64,000 bases of DNA from Enterococcus pallens ATCC BAA-351 (GCF_000407485.1 NZ_ASWD01000006.1:186001-250000); one strand, 5' to 3'; counted from the stretch's first letter, positions 25,066 through 34,268 are shown. Numbers and translations are program-made. The notes: generated by a model from the letters alone, not told the origin.

Positions 25066-25890
25066 ATGATAGATGAATCGAAAGAAAATCTGTATCGTGT
25101 CGGAATTTTTTCCCAAATGAATCAAGTGACCATCAAGGCGCTGCGCCACTATGACGAAAAAGGACTGCTGGTGCCGCGTTATGTTGATCCTGAAAATGGC
25201 TATCGCTATTACAGCGCTAGTCAGCTGCCGGACCTGCATCAAATTATGGCTCTGCGAAAAATCGGTTTTTCGCTGGAGGAAATTCGTAAAGTCCAGCAGG
25301 GTGTGGGCAAAAACAAGCTGCTGCGAATGAAAAAGAAGCGCATCCTGGAAGAGATAGCCGAACGTACTCGGGAGCTGTCGGTGATTGAAAGCTACCTGTC
25401 AGATGAAGAGGAGCTGGTAGAATACGACATTATTGAAAAAGCTTTGCCGGAAATTACCATCGCCTCCATGACCTTAACGATTGATAACTATGGCGAGTTG
25501 ATTCGTTACATGCCGCAAATGGATCAAGAGCTGGAACGCTTAGGCTGCAGCTATACGAATCCTCAATACTGCTTTAACCGCTATTTGGATGGCGAGTACA
25601 AAGAAGAGGATGTCCGAGTAGAAATTTGTGAGGCGGTAACTGCAATGAAATCGGGGGAAACCTTTCTTGAGTTTTCTATCATTCCTAAAGTTGAGAATGC
25701 TGTCTGTACATTGCACAAGGGCTCCTATGAACAACTTCCTTTGAGTTATCAAGCAATTCTTTCCTTCATTGATCAAAATGATTACGAGCTTGCTGATCTT
25801 CCTCGAGAATCTTATATCGACGGTATGTGGAACAAGGAATCGCCGGAGGAATGGTTAACAGAAATTCAAATTCCGGTTCGTAGAAAATAA
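25066..25890 (+). CDS. MerR-family regulator with GyrI-like effector domain
   Basis: A 274-residue protein with an N-terminal MerR winged helix (about 10-80: G-I-F-S-Q-M-N-Q-V-T-I-K-A-L-R-H-Y-D-E-K-G-L-L), a coiled-coil linker (80-125) and a C-terminal effector-binding domain (about 130-274, GyrI/BmrR-like). Such proteins bind hydrophobic cations or drugs and activate export genes. It lies four bases after the permease and most likely controls the transporter; no MerR-type spaced promoter was identified clearly upstream of 23611. Confidence 0.9.
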   Translation: MIDESKENLYRVGIFSQMNQVTIKALRHYDEKGLLVPRYVDPENGYRYYSASQLPDLHQIMALRKIGFSLEEIRKVQQGVGKNKLLRMKKKRILEEIAERTRELSVIESYLSDEEELVEYDIIEKALPEITIASMTLTIDNYGELIRYMPQMDQELERLGCSYTNPQYCFNRYLDGEYKEEDVRVEICEAVTAMKSGETFLEFSIIPKVENAVCTLHKGSYEQLPLSYQAILSFIDQNDYELADLPRESYIDGMWNKESPEEWLTEIQIPVRRK

Positions 25891-25936
25891 AAAACCTGCT
25901 GCAAGCCTTCCATTTTGGAACCTTGCAGCAGGTTTT
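25889..25936. terminator. Bidirectional terminator
   Basis: AAAACCTGCTGCAAG and CTTGCAGCAGGTTTT form a perfect stem and serve both the merR gene (plus) and the GlcU-like gene (minus). Confidence 0.85.
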
Positions 25937-25938
25937 AC

Positions 25939-26802
25939 TTATGCTTTCATATAACCTAGTACCAAGCCACCAGTAATAATCAGCAAACAGCCGATGACTA
26001 CATAAACCATTTCCTTTTTGGTCTTATACTCACCTAAAAGGAAAATTCCCCCTAATGTAGAAATGATAATTCCCATTTGTGAGAGGGAGAAGCCGATTGC
26101 CAAACCAACCGACTGTACCGTCAGCAGCATACAGACATTCCCTAGCCCCCACAATAATCCTGACAGCATATTGCGCCAAACATATTTGTCGAAGCTTGTT
26201 TGCTTAAATGCGAAGAGGCTGGCACCTAGAAGCATGCCGACGCTTTGCGGGAAAATTATCGCCAACGGGTCTAACCCCGCCCAAGTAATGATGATGGTAT
26301 AAGCTCCATAACCGATAGCTGACAGCAGCAACGCCCGCAGCCCCTTGCCAAAATCCAACACCATGTGGTCAGTCTTAACGCCTTCCTCAGTATCCTGTCG
26401 AGCAGTTAGATATGCACCGAAAACCAATAAAACTAAAGCAATAAAGCCTAAAATAAAATCTCTTGATTTCGTCCATTCATGGAAAAAGACCGCTCCTGCA
26501 ATCGTGTTTAAAATCAGCTGAAATCCCGTCGAAAGCGGCAGACCCACAGAAACACCTAATGATTTCATGCCATGAAATTGTTTGTTTTGGCCTACCGACC
26601 AGAACACGCCTGATAAAAAGCCGACCAACAAGATTTCCAACTCAAAGGCTGGCCGTACAATCAGAAATGTTACCAAGGCAAATACAAATGCTCCCATGGT
26701 CATTCCTAACGTTTGCTGATTGGCATCGCCGCCTAATTTTCCGCTAACCAGGGCAATACTTCCCCAAGCAAACATCGGAACAAGCGCAAATAAAATTGTC
26801 AT
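25939..26802 (-). CDS. Glucose/ribose uptake permease, GRP (GlcU/RbsU) family
   Basis: A 287-residue protein with about ten hydrophobic helices, the size and layout of the GRP family of sugar:proton symporters. N-terminal A-L-V-P-M-F-A-W-G-S near 5 and the glycine-rich L-G-V-S-V-G-L-P-L-S-T-G-F-Q near 84 fit GlcU. It would bring non-phosphorylated glucose or a related sugar into the cell. The start is ATG 26802 after AGGAGAAG; a longer frame upstream lacks a site. Substrate cannot be set from sequence. Confidence 0.85.
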   Translation of the reverse strand: MTILFALVPMFAWGSIALVSGKLGGDANQQTLGMTMGAFVFALVTFLIVRPAFELEILLVGFLSGVFWSVGQNKQFHGMKSLGVSVGLPLSTGFQLILNTIAGAVFFHEWTKSRDFILGFIALVLLVFGAYLTARQDTEEGVKTDHMVLDFGKGLRALLLSAIGYGAYTIIITWAGLDPLAIIFPQSVGMLLGASLFAFKQTSFDKYVWRNMLSGLLWGLGNVCMLLTVQSVGLAIGFSLSQMGIIISTLGGIFLLGEYKTKKEMVYVVIGCLLIITGGLVLGYMKA

Positions 26803-26956
26803 ATCTTCTCCTAGTTCATTGTAAATAGTCGTCACCACGGCTGCTTTCTAAGTACACGTTCCCCTTCTATCTCATTTTCTGATAGATCCAAAACGGCCCT
26901 AGCATCCGCTATTCCTGTGACAGCTTATCAGAAATCACCAAGGTTTGACAAGTCTA

Positions 26957-27976
26957 TTAGCGACTTTCCTGATAGTAATTCAATCGCGGGAAAAACAGGG
27001 TCATAGTCGTGCCTTTGCCCCATTCCGATTCTGCCGTTAGTTCCACCCCTAATTTCTCAGCCAATTTCTTAGCCAAATAAAGACCTAAGCCAGTCGAATG
27101 CTGCTCGGCACTGCGGCCATTTTCTCCGGTAAAGCCTTTATCGAAAATCCGGCCCAAATCCTCCGACTGAATGCCGATCCCTGTATCCCTCAGCTGCAAA
27201 TAGGTCCCTTCATTTTTCTGAGAAATCAGCACTTCGATCTTCCCATTTTCTGGCGTATATTTGATGGCGTTACTCAACAATTGGCGGAAAATAAAAGCAA
27301 TCCATTTCCCATCAGTCAGTACCTGAACATCCTCTTCCGGCATAACCAGCTGCAAATTTTTCTGAATAAAATAATTGGCTTGGCTGCGAATGACTGGCTG
27401 AATGATTTTCTTCAAGGAATATTCCTGAATTAAATAATCATTGATAAACTCATCCAAGCGTGAATAATACAATACCTGCTCCACGTATTCATCAATTTTC
27501 TGCACTTCATTTTGCAGCAGGGTGTATTTGTCGTCAGCGATATCATACTCAATTGATTGTAAAATCAATCCCACCGCCGCCAGCGGCACCTTGATCTCAT
27601 GAATCCAAGAATCCACATAATCCTTTTGGTCCTTTTGATTGCTGATAACCTGCTGCATTAATTGATGATGATCTCGAACTTGCTGGTTGATGTATTCCTG
27701 CACCAGCTTTTCCTCTTCGGTATCGGCTTCATCAAGAAACTGCTGTAAAGCGGCCTCTTTTTTATCCAACTGCTGAAACCAATCCTTCTTGCGATAGTAA
27801 TCAACCACAAAAAACAGCAGCAGAAAAAACAGCTGAAGCAGCAGCAAATACCCGACATTGTCCATAAACCCATGCAAATCCGGTGTCAGCCAAACCATAA
27901 ATACCATCAAGGCACTTAAAACTACCCAGACTAAAAAAATCGGTAGTTTATCTTTTAAAAAACGTAAAAATGTCAT
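26957..27976 (-). CDS. Sensor histidine kinase, BceS-like intramembrane type
   Basis: A 339-residue kinase with two N-terminal membrane helices (about 13-32 and 40-60) and almost no extracellular loop, which marks the intramembrane-sensing BceS/VncS group. The phospho-acceptor His is in S-W-I-H-E-I-K-V-P-L near 130. The ATPase domain has N (L-S-N-A-I-K-Y) near 238, G1 D-T-G-I-G near 264 and G2 G-L-G-L-Y near 295. Such kinases usually sense peptide antibiotics through a BceAB transporter, which is absent here. It follows the regulator gene by 11 bases. Confidence 0.9.
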   Translation of the reverse strand: MTFLRFLKDKLPIFLVWVVLSALMVFMVWLTPDLHGFMDNVGYLLLLQLFFLLLFFVVDYYRKKDWFQQLDKKEAALQQFLDEADTEEEKLVQEYINQQVRDHHQLMQQVISNQKDQKDYVDSWIHEIKVPLAAVGLILQSIEYDIADDKYTLLQNEVQKIDEYVEQVLYYSRLDEFINDYLIQEYSLKKIIQPVIRSQANYFIQKNLQLVMPEEDVQVLTDGKWIAFIFRQLLSNAIKYTPENGKIEVLISQKNEGTYLQLRDTGIGIQSEDLGRIFDKGFTGENGRSAEQHSTGLGLYLAKKLAEKLGVELTAESEWGKGTTMTLFFPRLNYYQESR

Positions 27977-27987
27977 TTGCTGCTCCT

Positions 27988-28659
27988 TTACGGCACAATA
28001 TAGCCTTGGCCAACTTTTGTTTGAATGTACTCATGAATGCCCGCCTGTTCAATTTTGCGGCGCAGGCGATTAATATTCACCGTTAGGGTATTGTCATCCA
28101 CAAAACGTTCGTCATCCCACAATGCACGCAGCAGCTTCTCTCGGCTTAGAATTTTGCCATGCTGCTTCATCAAGATATACAGCAGACGGTATTCGTTTTT
28201 ACTTAAATCAATCACTTCATCGCCAATTTCCATACTGCTGTTATCCAGATTTAGCGTGATCCCGTTATGGGTCATGGTTTCGCCGCCTTCTGCGTAGTTG
28301 TAGGAACGGCGCAGCAACGCATTAATTTTCGCCACTAACACATCCACTTCAAAGGGCTTGGTAATATAATCATCGGCCCCCATATTCATCGCCATAATCT
28401 GATCCATATTGGTATTGCGAGAAGAAATAAAGATAATCGGCACCTTGGAAACCTCACGAATTTTTTGACACCAATAATAGCCGTCAAAAACCGGCAGATT
28501 AATATCTAGCAGCACCAGCTGAGGTACCTCCCGTTCAAAATCCGCAAACACCTCATTAAAGTCGGTTGATGCAAACACGTCAAACTTCCATTTGGTTAAT
28601 TCTTCGCCAATTAGCTGACGAATGACTGCTTCATCCTCCACAATCATGATTTTCGCCAT
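27988..28659 (-). CDS. OmpR-type response regulator, BceR-like
   Basis: A 223-residue regulator with a receiver domain (1-115: E-D-E near 7, phospho-acceptor Asp in L-L-D-I-N-L-P near 51, Lys in I-T-K-P-F near 101) and a C-terminal winged helix (about 130-223; R-L-R-R-K-I near 202). The start ATG 28659 follows GGTGGCGGTAGG; the longer frame begins at a codon without a site. It is paired with the 26957 kinase. It should control envelope-stress genes, probably elsewhere in the genome. Confidence 0.92.
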   Translation of the reverse strand: MAKIMIVEDEAVIRQLIGEELTKWKFDVFASTDFNEVFADFEREVPQLVLLDINLPVFDGYYWCQKIREVSKVPIIFISSRNTNMDQIMAMNMGADDYITKPFEVDVLVAKINALLRRSYNYAEGGETMTHNGITLNLDNSSMEIGDEVIDLSKNEYRLLYILMKQHGKILSREKLLRALWDDERFVDDNTLTVNINRLRRKIEQAGIHEYIQTKVGQGYIVP

Positions 28660-28725
28660 TCCTACCGCCACCTTTCTTTCTCTTATACTAACAAACAAAT
28701 CTTAAAAAAAGAAAAAAGACGTCGG

Positions 28726-29085
28726 CTAAGACATCTTTTTCGTAAAATCAATAAAGCCTAAATTATCATCAATTGTACCGCCATCACCAGTCAAAGCAAA
28801 GGTGCTTAACCGAGGATTTAGCGTAATCCGCATATTTTCCTGCAAATCTTCCTTTGAATAGCCCTTAATCCAAAAATCAACTAAGTTGGTGGGGATGGTT
28901 TCATCGTAATCCTCTTTAGGCATCGTGTCGCTGATAATATTAAGCGAGAATTGCGTCTGCATATGAATCATCGCATGCTGCGAATAGGGTCCTACGCCAT
29001 CTTCAAAGGTTAACAGCACCAATTTGTGTTCATCCAAATGCTGGGCAATTCGTTCTTTTGCTTCTTCACTCAAGGTAATTTTCAT
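28726..29085 (-). CDS. HesB-like iron-sulfur biosynthesis family protein without cysteines
   Basis: A 119-residue protein of the HesB/IscA-like fold family, recognised from its N-terminus I-T-L-S-E-E-A-K-E-R-I and general layout. It has no Cys at all, so it cannot bind an iron-sulfur cluster in the IscA way; many Firmicutes have such 'iron-sulfur cluster biosynthesis family' proteins of unknown role. The start ATG 29085 follows AGGAGG; a TTG one codon earlier is less likely. Confidence 0.75.
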   Translation of the reverse strand: MKITLSEEAKERIAQHLDEHKLVLLTFEDGVGPYSQHAMIHMQTQFSLNIISDTMPKEDYDETIPTNLVDFWIKGYSKEDLQENMRITLNPRLSTFALTGDGGTIDDNLGFIDFTKKMS

Positions 29086-29147
29086 CAAAAAAACCTCCTT
29101 CTGGCACCATCATCGGCCGAAGGAGGGAAAAATGCAAGCCAAAACGC

Positions 29148-30644
29148 TTATTGCATTTGTTGATCCAATTTGGTTAAGTTGATTTGCTCGCTTTGAGCCA
29201 GCAGCTCACGATAAATTGGCAATTGTTTTTGAATTTGATCTGGCAGATCATTTTCAATCTGCATTACTAATAATGGCTCATGCAGGCTTAGACGCAGCAG
29301 CATCCAGCCTTTACCATGAGGGTCAGTAATAGAGAAACGAACCCCTTCATCATTTTCTGGGTTTTCCGCAAAGCCGTCTTTTTCCGGTAGCTGTTGGCGG
29401 AAGGTTTCGATCATCTTGCGGCCGGTTTCTTTGTAGTCGTCGCCAGCAATTTCATAGCGAATTTCCAAGGTTTCCACCGGCTGCTCTAATTCAGCCATTA
29501 AGTCGGTTAACTTGCGGCCTTCCTGCTGCAGCTTCGGCAGCAGCATCAAAACTTTGGCAATCACATAAGCGCCATCATCCAAGAAATAGTTTTCTTTAAA
29601 GGCTGCATGACTGCTGGTTTCAATTGCTAATGGGCAATCAATCCCCTCTTCATTCAACTCAATGGCTTTATTAATGACATTCCGGTAACCAGAAATGTAG
29701 CGGTATTGTTTCCCGCCTTTTTCTTCAATGAACCGCTTCAGATGATCTGAGGTTGGTGAATTAGTTACAATGGTACTGCCTGGCTGCTCGGCAAGAACAA
29801 TCGCTGCCAAGACCGCAATTAAATTGTTGCGGTTGATGATTTGGCCATCTTTAGAAACAATCGCTGAACGGTCCACATCCGTATCAAAAATTACCCCTAA
29901 GTCAGCCTGATTATCCAGTACCGCTTTTTTGATACTAGCCATAGCTTCTTTATTATCTGGATTCGGGATATGGTTCGGGAAGCTGCCGTCTGGCTCTAAA
30001 AACTGCGAGCCTGTTGTGTCAGCCCCTAATACATCCAGGACTTTACTAGCAAAATAACCTCCTGCACCGTTACCAGCATCCACGACAATCTTCATTCCAG
30101 CTAATGGCTTTTCATCGTCAGAACCGATCCCTTTGCGAATCTTAGCTACCATGTCTGCTGCATAAGCTGAAATCAAATCGGCCTTTTTAAGGCTGCCTTC
30201 TGCGGCTGGTTGTGCTTCTGTATGCTCCAAGATGTAAGCAATGTCCGCTTTTTCAGCACCGCCAGATTTGCTGAAGATTTTAATTCCGTTGAAGTAATAA
30301 GGCAAATGGCTCGCCGTCAGCATAATTCCGGCATCACAATCAAACTCATCAAATTGCGTCGCCATAAATAAAGCCGGTGTTGTTGCCAATTCAAAATCCA
30401 ATACATGAACTCCAGCAGCCTGGAACGTTTCCATCATCGCTTGCTTCAATTCTGGACCAGTCAAACGGCTGTCATAGCCTAAACCAATAGTAAATGGTTT
30501 TTCGACCCCTTTGTTTTCCAACCAATTCATGATACCGTTTGCAATCTGTACAACTTCTTCTGTGCCTAGATTTTTTGTTTTACCTTCTGCGGAGATAGCG
30601 ATACCGCGAATATCTGAACCATTTTGTAATGCTGTTAATGCCAT
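29148..30644 (-). CDS. Phosphoglucomutase/phosphomannomutase
   Basis: The 498-residue alpha-D-phosphohexomutase moves phosphate between C6 and C1 of glucose or mannose. The active Ser loop is T-A-S-H-L-P near 110, the Mg-binding loop is D-T-D-V-D-R near 254, and the sugar loop is E-T-S-S-H-A near 342 (many homologues have G-E-x-S-G-H or E-x-S-x-H). The phosphate loop region lies in about 430-450. It probably has its own promoter (TATAAT at about 30670). Sugar specificity cannot be read from these motifs. Confidence 0.88.
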   Translation of the reverse strand: MALTALQNGSDIRGIAISAEGKTKNLGTEEVVQIANGIMNWLENKGVEKPFTIGLGYDSRLTGPELKQAMMETFQAAGVHVLDFELATTPALFMATQFDEFDCDAGIMLTASHLPYYFNGIKIFSKSGGAEKADIAYILEHTEAQPAAEGSLKKADLISAYAADMVAKIRKGIGSDDEKPLAGMKIVVDAGNGAGGYFASKVLDVLGADTTGSQFLEPDGSFPNHIPNPDNKEAMASIKKAVLDNQADLGVIFDTDVDRSAIVSKDGQIINRNNLIAVLAAIVLAEQPGSTIVTNSPTSDHLKRFIEEKGGKQYRYISGYRNVINKAIELNEEGIDCPLAIETSSHAAFKENYFLDDGAYVIAKVLMLLPKLQQEGRKLTDLMAELEQPVETLEIRYEIAGDDYKETGRKMIETFRQQLPEKDGFAENPENDEGVRFSITDPHGKGWMLLRLSLHEPLLVMQIENDLPDQIQKQLPIYRELLAQSEQINLTKLDQQMQ

Positions 30645-30682
30645 AGAAAAGCCTCCTTCAATTACTTTTAGTCTATTATACC

Positions 30683-30720
30683 AAAAAACACAGAAAAGAA
30701 AGCCTTTTCTGTGTTTTTTC
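30683..30720 (-). terminator. Terminator after nanE
   Basis: On the minus strand ACACAGAAAAGG and CTTTTCTGTGT form a stem followed by T6, just after the nanE stop codon. The next gene's -10 box TATAAT follows within 10 bases. Confidence 0.8.
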
Positions 30721-30721
30721 T

Positions 30722-31402
30722 TTATTCTGTTTGAAATTTCTTGGCTGCCGCTACATATTTCTGGGTAATAATCTGAGGGCGGGTAATGATAGAACCCACT
30801 ACTACCGCGAAGCTTCCCAGCTCCAGCGCCTGCGTTACCTGCTCAGGACGATCTGTGTGTCCCTCCATGATTACCGGTGTTTTTACCTGTTGAAGGATTT
30901 CCTGCAGCAGCTCAAAATCCGGTGTATCAGTCTTGCGAGAATATTCTGTATAGCCGGCTAAAGTAGTTGAAATCAAGTCAAAGCCCATTTGTTCGGCAGC
31001 AACAGCTTCTTCCAAGGTTGAAATATCCGCCATCGCCAAACGTCCAGTCTGATGAATTCGGGCCACTAAATCTGATAGCCGCTCCTGATGAGGCCGTTCT
31101 TGCTTAGTGGCATCCAATGCAATAATTTCGGCTGAGGTAGTCAACAATTCTTCTACCTCCTGCATGGTGGGTGTGATATACACCGCCGAGCCTGGATAAT
31201 CCCGTTTGATTATGCCAATCACCGGCAGATCCACTTCCTGCTTAATGGCCTGGATGTCCGCCACCGAATTGGCACGAATACCAGCTGCCCCACCTTCTTT
31301 TGCAGCCAGCGCCATTTTACTCATGATAAATGAGCTATGCAGCGGTTCCTGCTCCAGCGCCTGACAGGAAACAATCACCTGACCTTTTAATTTCTCCAAC
31401 AC
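30722..31402 (-). CDS. nanE: N-acetylmannosamine-6-phosphate 2-epimerase
   Basis: The 226-residue TIM-barrel enzyme turns ManNAc-6-P into GlcNAc-6-P in sialic-acid and ManNAc use. Motifs fit the family: V-S-C-Q-A near 11 (usually V-S-C-Q), A-A-K-E-G-G-A-A-G-I-R near 32, P-V-I-G-I-I-K near 58, D-A-T near 95, E-G-H-T-D-R near 175 and V-V-V-G-S-I-I-T-R-P near 200. It stands alone, with no nanA, nanK or sialidase genes around, and only 13 bases after a P-type ATPase gene. Confidence 0.93.
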   Translation of the reverse strand: MLEKLKGQVIVSCQALEQEPLHSSFIMSKMALAAKEGGAAGIRANSVADIQAIKQEVDLPVIGIIKRDYPGSAVYITPTMQEVEELLTTSAEIIALDATKQERPHQERLSDLVARIHQTGRLAMADISTLEEAVAAEQMGFDLISTTLAGYTEYSRKTDTPDFELLQEILQQVKTPVIMEGHTDRPEQVTQALELGSFAVVVGSIITRPQIITQKYVAAAKKFQTE

Positions 31403-31415
31403 ATCCGATTCCTCC

Positions 31416-33836
31416 TTATATTACTCGTGACCGTTTTTTCTTTCGACGATAGGCCTGCCAACGAATTCGCAGCTCCACTAGCTTGTTCATTGCCGCAGCT
31501 AAGCCTCTAAACAGCCAATAAATACCGAATGTCAATGGCAGCACAAAGAATAAGTTGCGATTATACAAGACATCAAAATCAAAGAACGGACGGAAAACGA
31601 TAAAGCAGCTGAAATAAGCGGCCGCTAAAACCACAATCAGCGCAATTTTTTTCTTATCTAATGGGAACGAAACCAAATACAGGACCAGCAATCCCACACA
31701 GCCGGTTAAAAATACCGACATCGTGGAGGTGGCACTAAAGGGTAGCTGGAACAAATATCCGGCTAGTTGAATCAGCATCACAGCCGAAACCACGGTTACT
31801 GCACCTGGAACGGACACCCGCAAAATATTATTCAAAAAGTCGCCTTTGATTCGTTCATAGCTAGGCTTCAATGCTAGGAAGAAGGAAGGAATTCCCACTG
31901 TTAATGCATTAATCGGTGTCAGCTGAATCGGCGCAAAAGGATACGGACTAGCTAAGAACATAAAGATTATCGCCAAGATCAGCGAATAAATTGTCTTCAC
32001 TAAATACATAGAGGCTACCCGCTCAATATTGTTGATCACGCGTCGCCCTTCATTCAATACATCCTGCATCCGTTTAAAATCCGATTCCAACAGGATCACA
32101 TCCGCTGCCGCCCGTGCAGCGCTGCTTCCATTAGCCATCGCAACTCCAATATCTGCCTGGCGCAGCGCTAATACATCATTCACACCATCCCCTGTCATAC
32201 AAACCGTATGCTCCTCATCTTGTAACGCCTGAATCAAACGCTGCTTCTGATAAGGCGAGACTCGGCCAAAAACAGTATTAGACTTCACCAGTACTCGGTA
32301 ATTGGTCCAATCATCTATTTCAGACATATCTACATAGTGTTCAGCATGCTGAATCCCAGCCTTTTGAGCAATTTTCGACACCGTTAAGGGATGATCGCCA
32401 GAAATTACTTTTAACTGGACATCTTGCTTTTCGAAATAGCCAAAGGTTGCTTGGGCATTTTCCCGCAGGTTGTCAGAAATAATCAAGGTTGCCAGCCACT
32501 GGGGTTCTCTTGCAAAGGTTTCCTCCAAAACATCTGGGTATGAAGCCAAGACCAAGACCCGATGACCTTGTGCCATGTAGGGTTCCATTTCCCGCTGATA
32601 TTCCTCTGGAACCGTTGAGAAAATAAATTCCGGTGCTCCCACCACATAACTACCTTCCTGCTTAAAGGTTACCCCGCTCCATTTGCGAGCTGAAGAAAAC
32701 GGGATCAGCTTCTCAACCTGCCAGTCATTCTCGGCTTGAAATGCTCGCCGCAATGCTTGAGCCGTCGCATTATCATCCGTCAAATTCTTCATTAAAGCTG
32801 CCATGATGACCTTGAATCGTTCTTCCGTTACTTGCCCTAATAAGCTTTCTTCAAAACGCAACGTTCCATCAGTGATTGTGCCTGTTTTGTCTAAACAAAT
32901 GACATCCACCCGAGCCAAGGTTTCTATTGAAGGCAAAGCCTGTACCAGCACTTTTTTCCGTGCCAAATTAGCAGCACCCACCGCAAAAGCCACACTTGTT
33001 AAAAGCATTAACCCTTCCGGAATCATGCTCACCAACGCCGCCACAGTCCCCAAAACGGCCTGACGAATCGAAGAAGAAGCCTGATACTGAGAATAAAGCA
33101 TCGCCAAACCCACTGGCACAATGATCACTGTCAATACAGTAATCATCCGGCTTAACACCTTGGTCAGCTGAGAACTATTTCCCGTTTCACTCTTGGCCTC
33201 ACTAGATAAACGCTGAGCGAAATTGTCATCCCCCACTGCGGTTGCCTGATAAAATCCCTGTCCAGCCGTCACAAAGCTGCCACTATATAAGCGATCCTCC
33301 GGCTGCTTCAAAATCCGATCTGCCTCACCTGTAAGCAGCGATTCATCCACTTCCATGCCTTCACCAGTGAGAATTTGACCATCCACAGGTACTTGGTCCC
33401 CATTTTTCAAAAAAAGTGTATCTCCTAAGACTACAGCCTCCTGATCAATCCGCTCCAGCTTCCCATTGCGCAGAACGGTTACCTGACCCTTTGCCAAAAC
33501 TGAAAGCTTATCGATGGTATGCTTCGCCCGCAGCTCTTGGAACACTCCGATTAACGTATTAATTATGACAACACCAAAGAACAACGTATTTTTCGGTGAA
33601 CCAACCAACAAAACAAAAAGTGCCAACCCTAAATTCAACAGGTTAAAAACATTGACCGTATTTTCCTTGATAATCTGGCCATCCGTTTTTAACAAATTTT
33701 CTTCACTTTGATTCACCTGACCCTTTTCGATCCGCTCCCGGACTTCGTTTTCGTCCAGTCCATGAAGTCCCTCCGGAATATTCACTGATTCAACAACTTT
33801 TACTTGGTCAGGTGCTGTTTGCTTTGTTTTTTTCAT
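31416..33836 (-). CDS. Cation-translocating P-type ATPase, CtpE/MgtA-like
   Basis: An 806-residue pump with all core motifs: actuator L-L-T-G-E near 180 (TGEAD), membrane M-I-P-E-G near 285, the phosphorylated D-K-T-G-T near 330, and M-T-G-D-G-V-N-D near 555. About ten membrane helices are seen. M4 has PEG, not the PEGL-x-x-x-N/Cys-Pro-Cys of SERCA or heavy-metal pumps, which fits the CtpE-like group linked to calcium uptake or export. The start ATG 33836 follows GAGGTGAG; the longer frame has no better site. nanE follows 13 bases downstream. Confidence 0.88.
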   Translation of the reverse strand: MKKTKQTAPDQVKVVESVNIPEGLHGLDENEVRERIEKGQVNQSEENLLKTDGQIIKENTVNVFNLLNLGLALFVLLVGSPKNTLFFGVVIINTLIGVFQELRAKHTIDKLSVLAKGQVTVLRNGKLERIDQEAVVLGDTLFLKNGDQVPVDGQILTGEGMEVDESLLTGEADRILKQPEDRLYSGSFVTAGQGFYQATAVGDDNFAQRLSSEAKSETGNSSQLTKVLSRMITVLTVIIVPVGLAMLYSQYQASSSIRQAVLGTVAALVSMIPEGLMLLTSVAFAVGAANLARKKVLVQALPSIETLARVDVICLDKTGTITDGTLRFEESLLGQVTEERFKVIMAALMKNLTDDNATAQALRRAFQAENDWQVEKLIPFSSARKWSGVTFKQEGSYVVGAPEFIFSTVPEEYQREMEPYMAQGHRVLVLASYPDVLEETFAREPQWLATLIISDNLRENAQATFGYFEKQDVQLKVISGDHPLTVSKIAQKAGIQHAEHYVDMSEIDDWTNYRVLVKSNTVFGRVSPYQKQRLIQALQDEEHTVCMTGDGVNDVLALRQADIGVAMANGSSAARAAADVILLESDFKRMQDVLNEGRRVINNIERVASMYLVKTIYSLILAIIFMFLASPYPFAPIQLTPINALTVGIPSFFLALKPSYERIKGDFLNNILRVSVPGAVTVVSAVMLIQLAGYLFQLPFSATSTMSVFLTGCVGLLVLYLVSFPLDKKKIALIVVLAAAYFSCFIVFRPFFDFDVLYNRNLFFVLPLTFGIYWLFRGLAAAMNKLVELRIRWQAYRRKKKRSRVI

Positions 33837-33983
33837 GCGACTCACCTCTGTTTCTATCTTACCACGAGGTGAATTTTTCAGCATAGCATGAACATTTGTA
33901 CCTGCAGCCGCTAGCTAAAATACATGAACCTATATCGAAGGACTCATTTTCATAACTGAATGAACTGCAAAAAGCTGGGCTAA

Positions 33984-34017
33984 TAAAAAAGCGTTCAAGC
34001 ATTTTCAGCTTGAACAC
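33984..34017 (-). terminator. Terminator of the orphan small-RNA candidate
   Basis: An eight-base-pair perfect stem, GTTCAAGC with GCTTGAAC, loop TGAAAAT, followed by GCTTTTTTATT on the minus strand. The nearest upstream minus-strand gene in the window is the secreted peptide at 35948, far beyond several plus-strand genes. Confidence 0.8.
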
Positions 34018-34233
34018 TCTTGGTTAGAAAGATTTGTAGTCTAATTCTTGGTTTAAAAATATTTAGGAGACAGAGGAGAAAGCTACACGTCAAACACTCC
34101 TGGGGATAATTTTGTTCGTTTGAATAGTTTGAATGTCATTATACGAATCTGGGGAAGTTGTTCTTTATAATGAGAGCGCCAAACACTGACTATACCCATT
34201 AATAGACGCCACTTCTCTTGTCTCCTAAGTACA
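33984..34233 (-). ncRNA. Orphan small-RNA candidate on the minus strand
   Basis: A complete transcription unit without an ORF. The promoter has -35 TTGTTA (34263-34268), a 17-base spacer and -10 TATAAA (34240-34245). The terminator arms GTTCAAGC (34008-34015 read in reverse) and GCTTGAAC (33993-34000) are followed by GC and T6. The predicted RNA is about 250 bases. Its first 165 bases are closed by a long imperfect stem: TAGGAGACAAGAGAAG (34227 downward) pairs with the region 34063-34085. No known RNA family was recognised. Confidence 0.6.
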
Positions 34234-34239
34234 ATTTAT

Positions 34240-34268
34240 TTTATACTATTTTTATAGAAAATTAACAA
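34240..34268 (-). promoter_or_regulatory. Promoter of the orphan small-RNA candidate
   Basis: Minus-strand TTGTTA and TATAAA boxes with optimal 17-base spacing. The sequence further down has no ribosome site or start codon that opens an ORF. Confidence 0.6.

Noticed and set aside
30720-31410. Sialic-acid catabolic cluster
   Set aside because: Only nanE is present; no nanA, nanK, transporter or sialidase lies around it.
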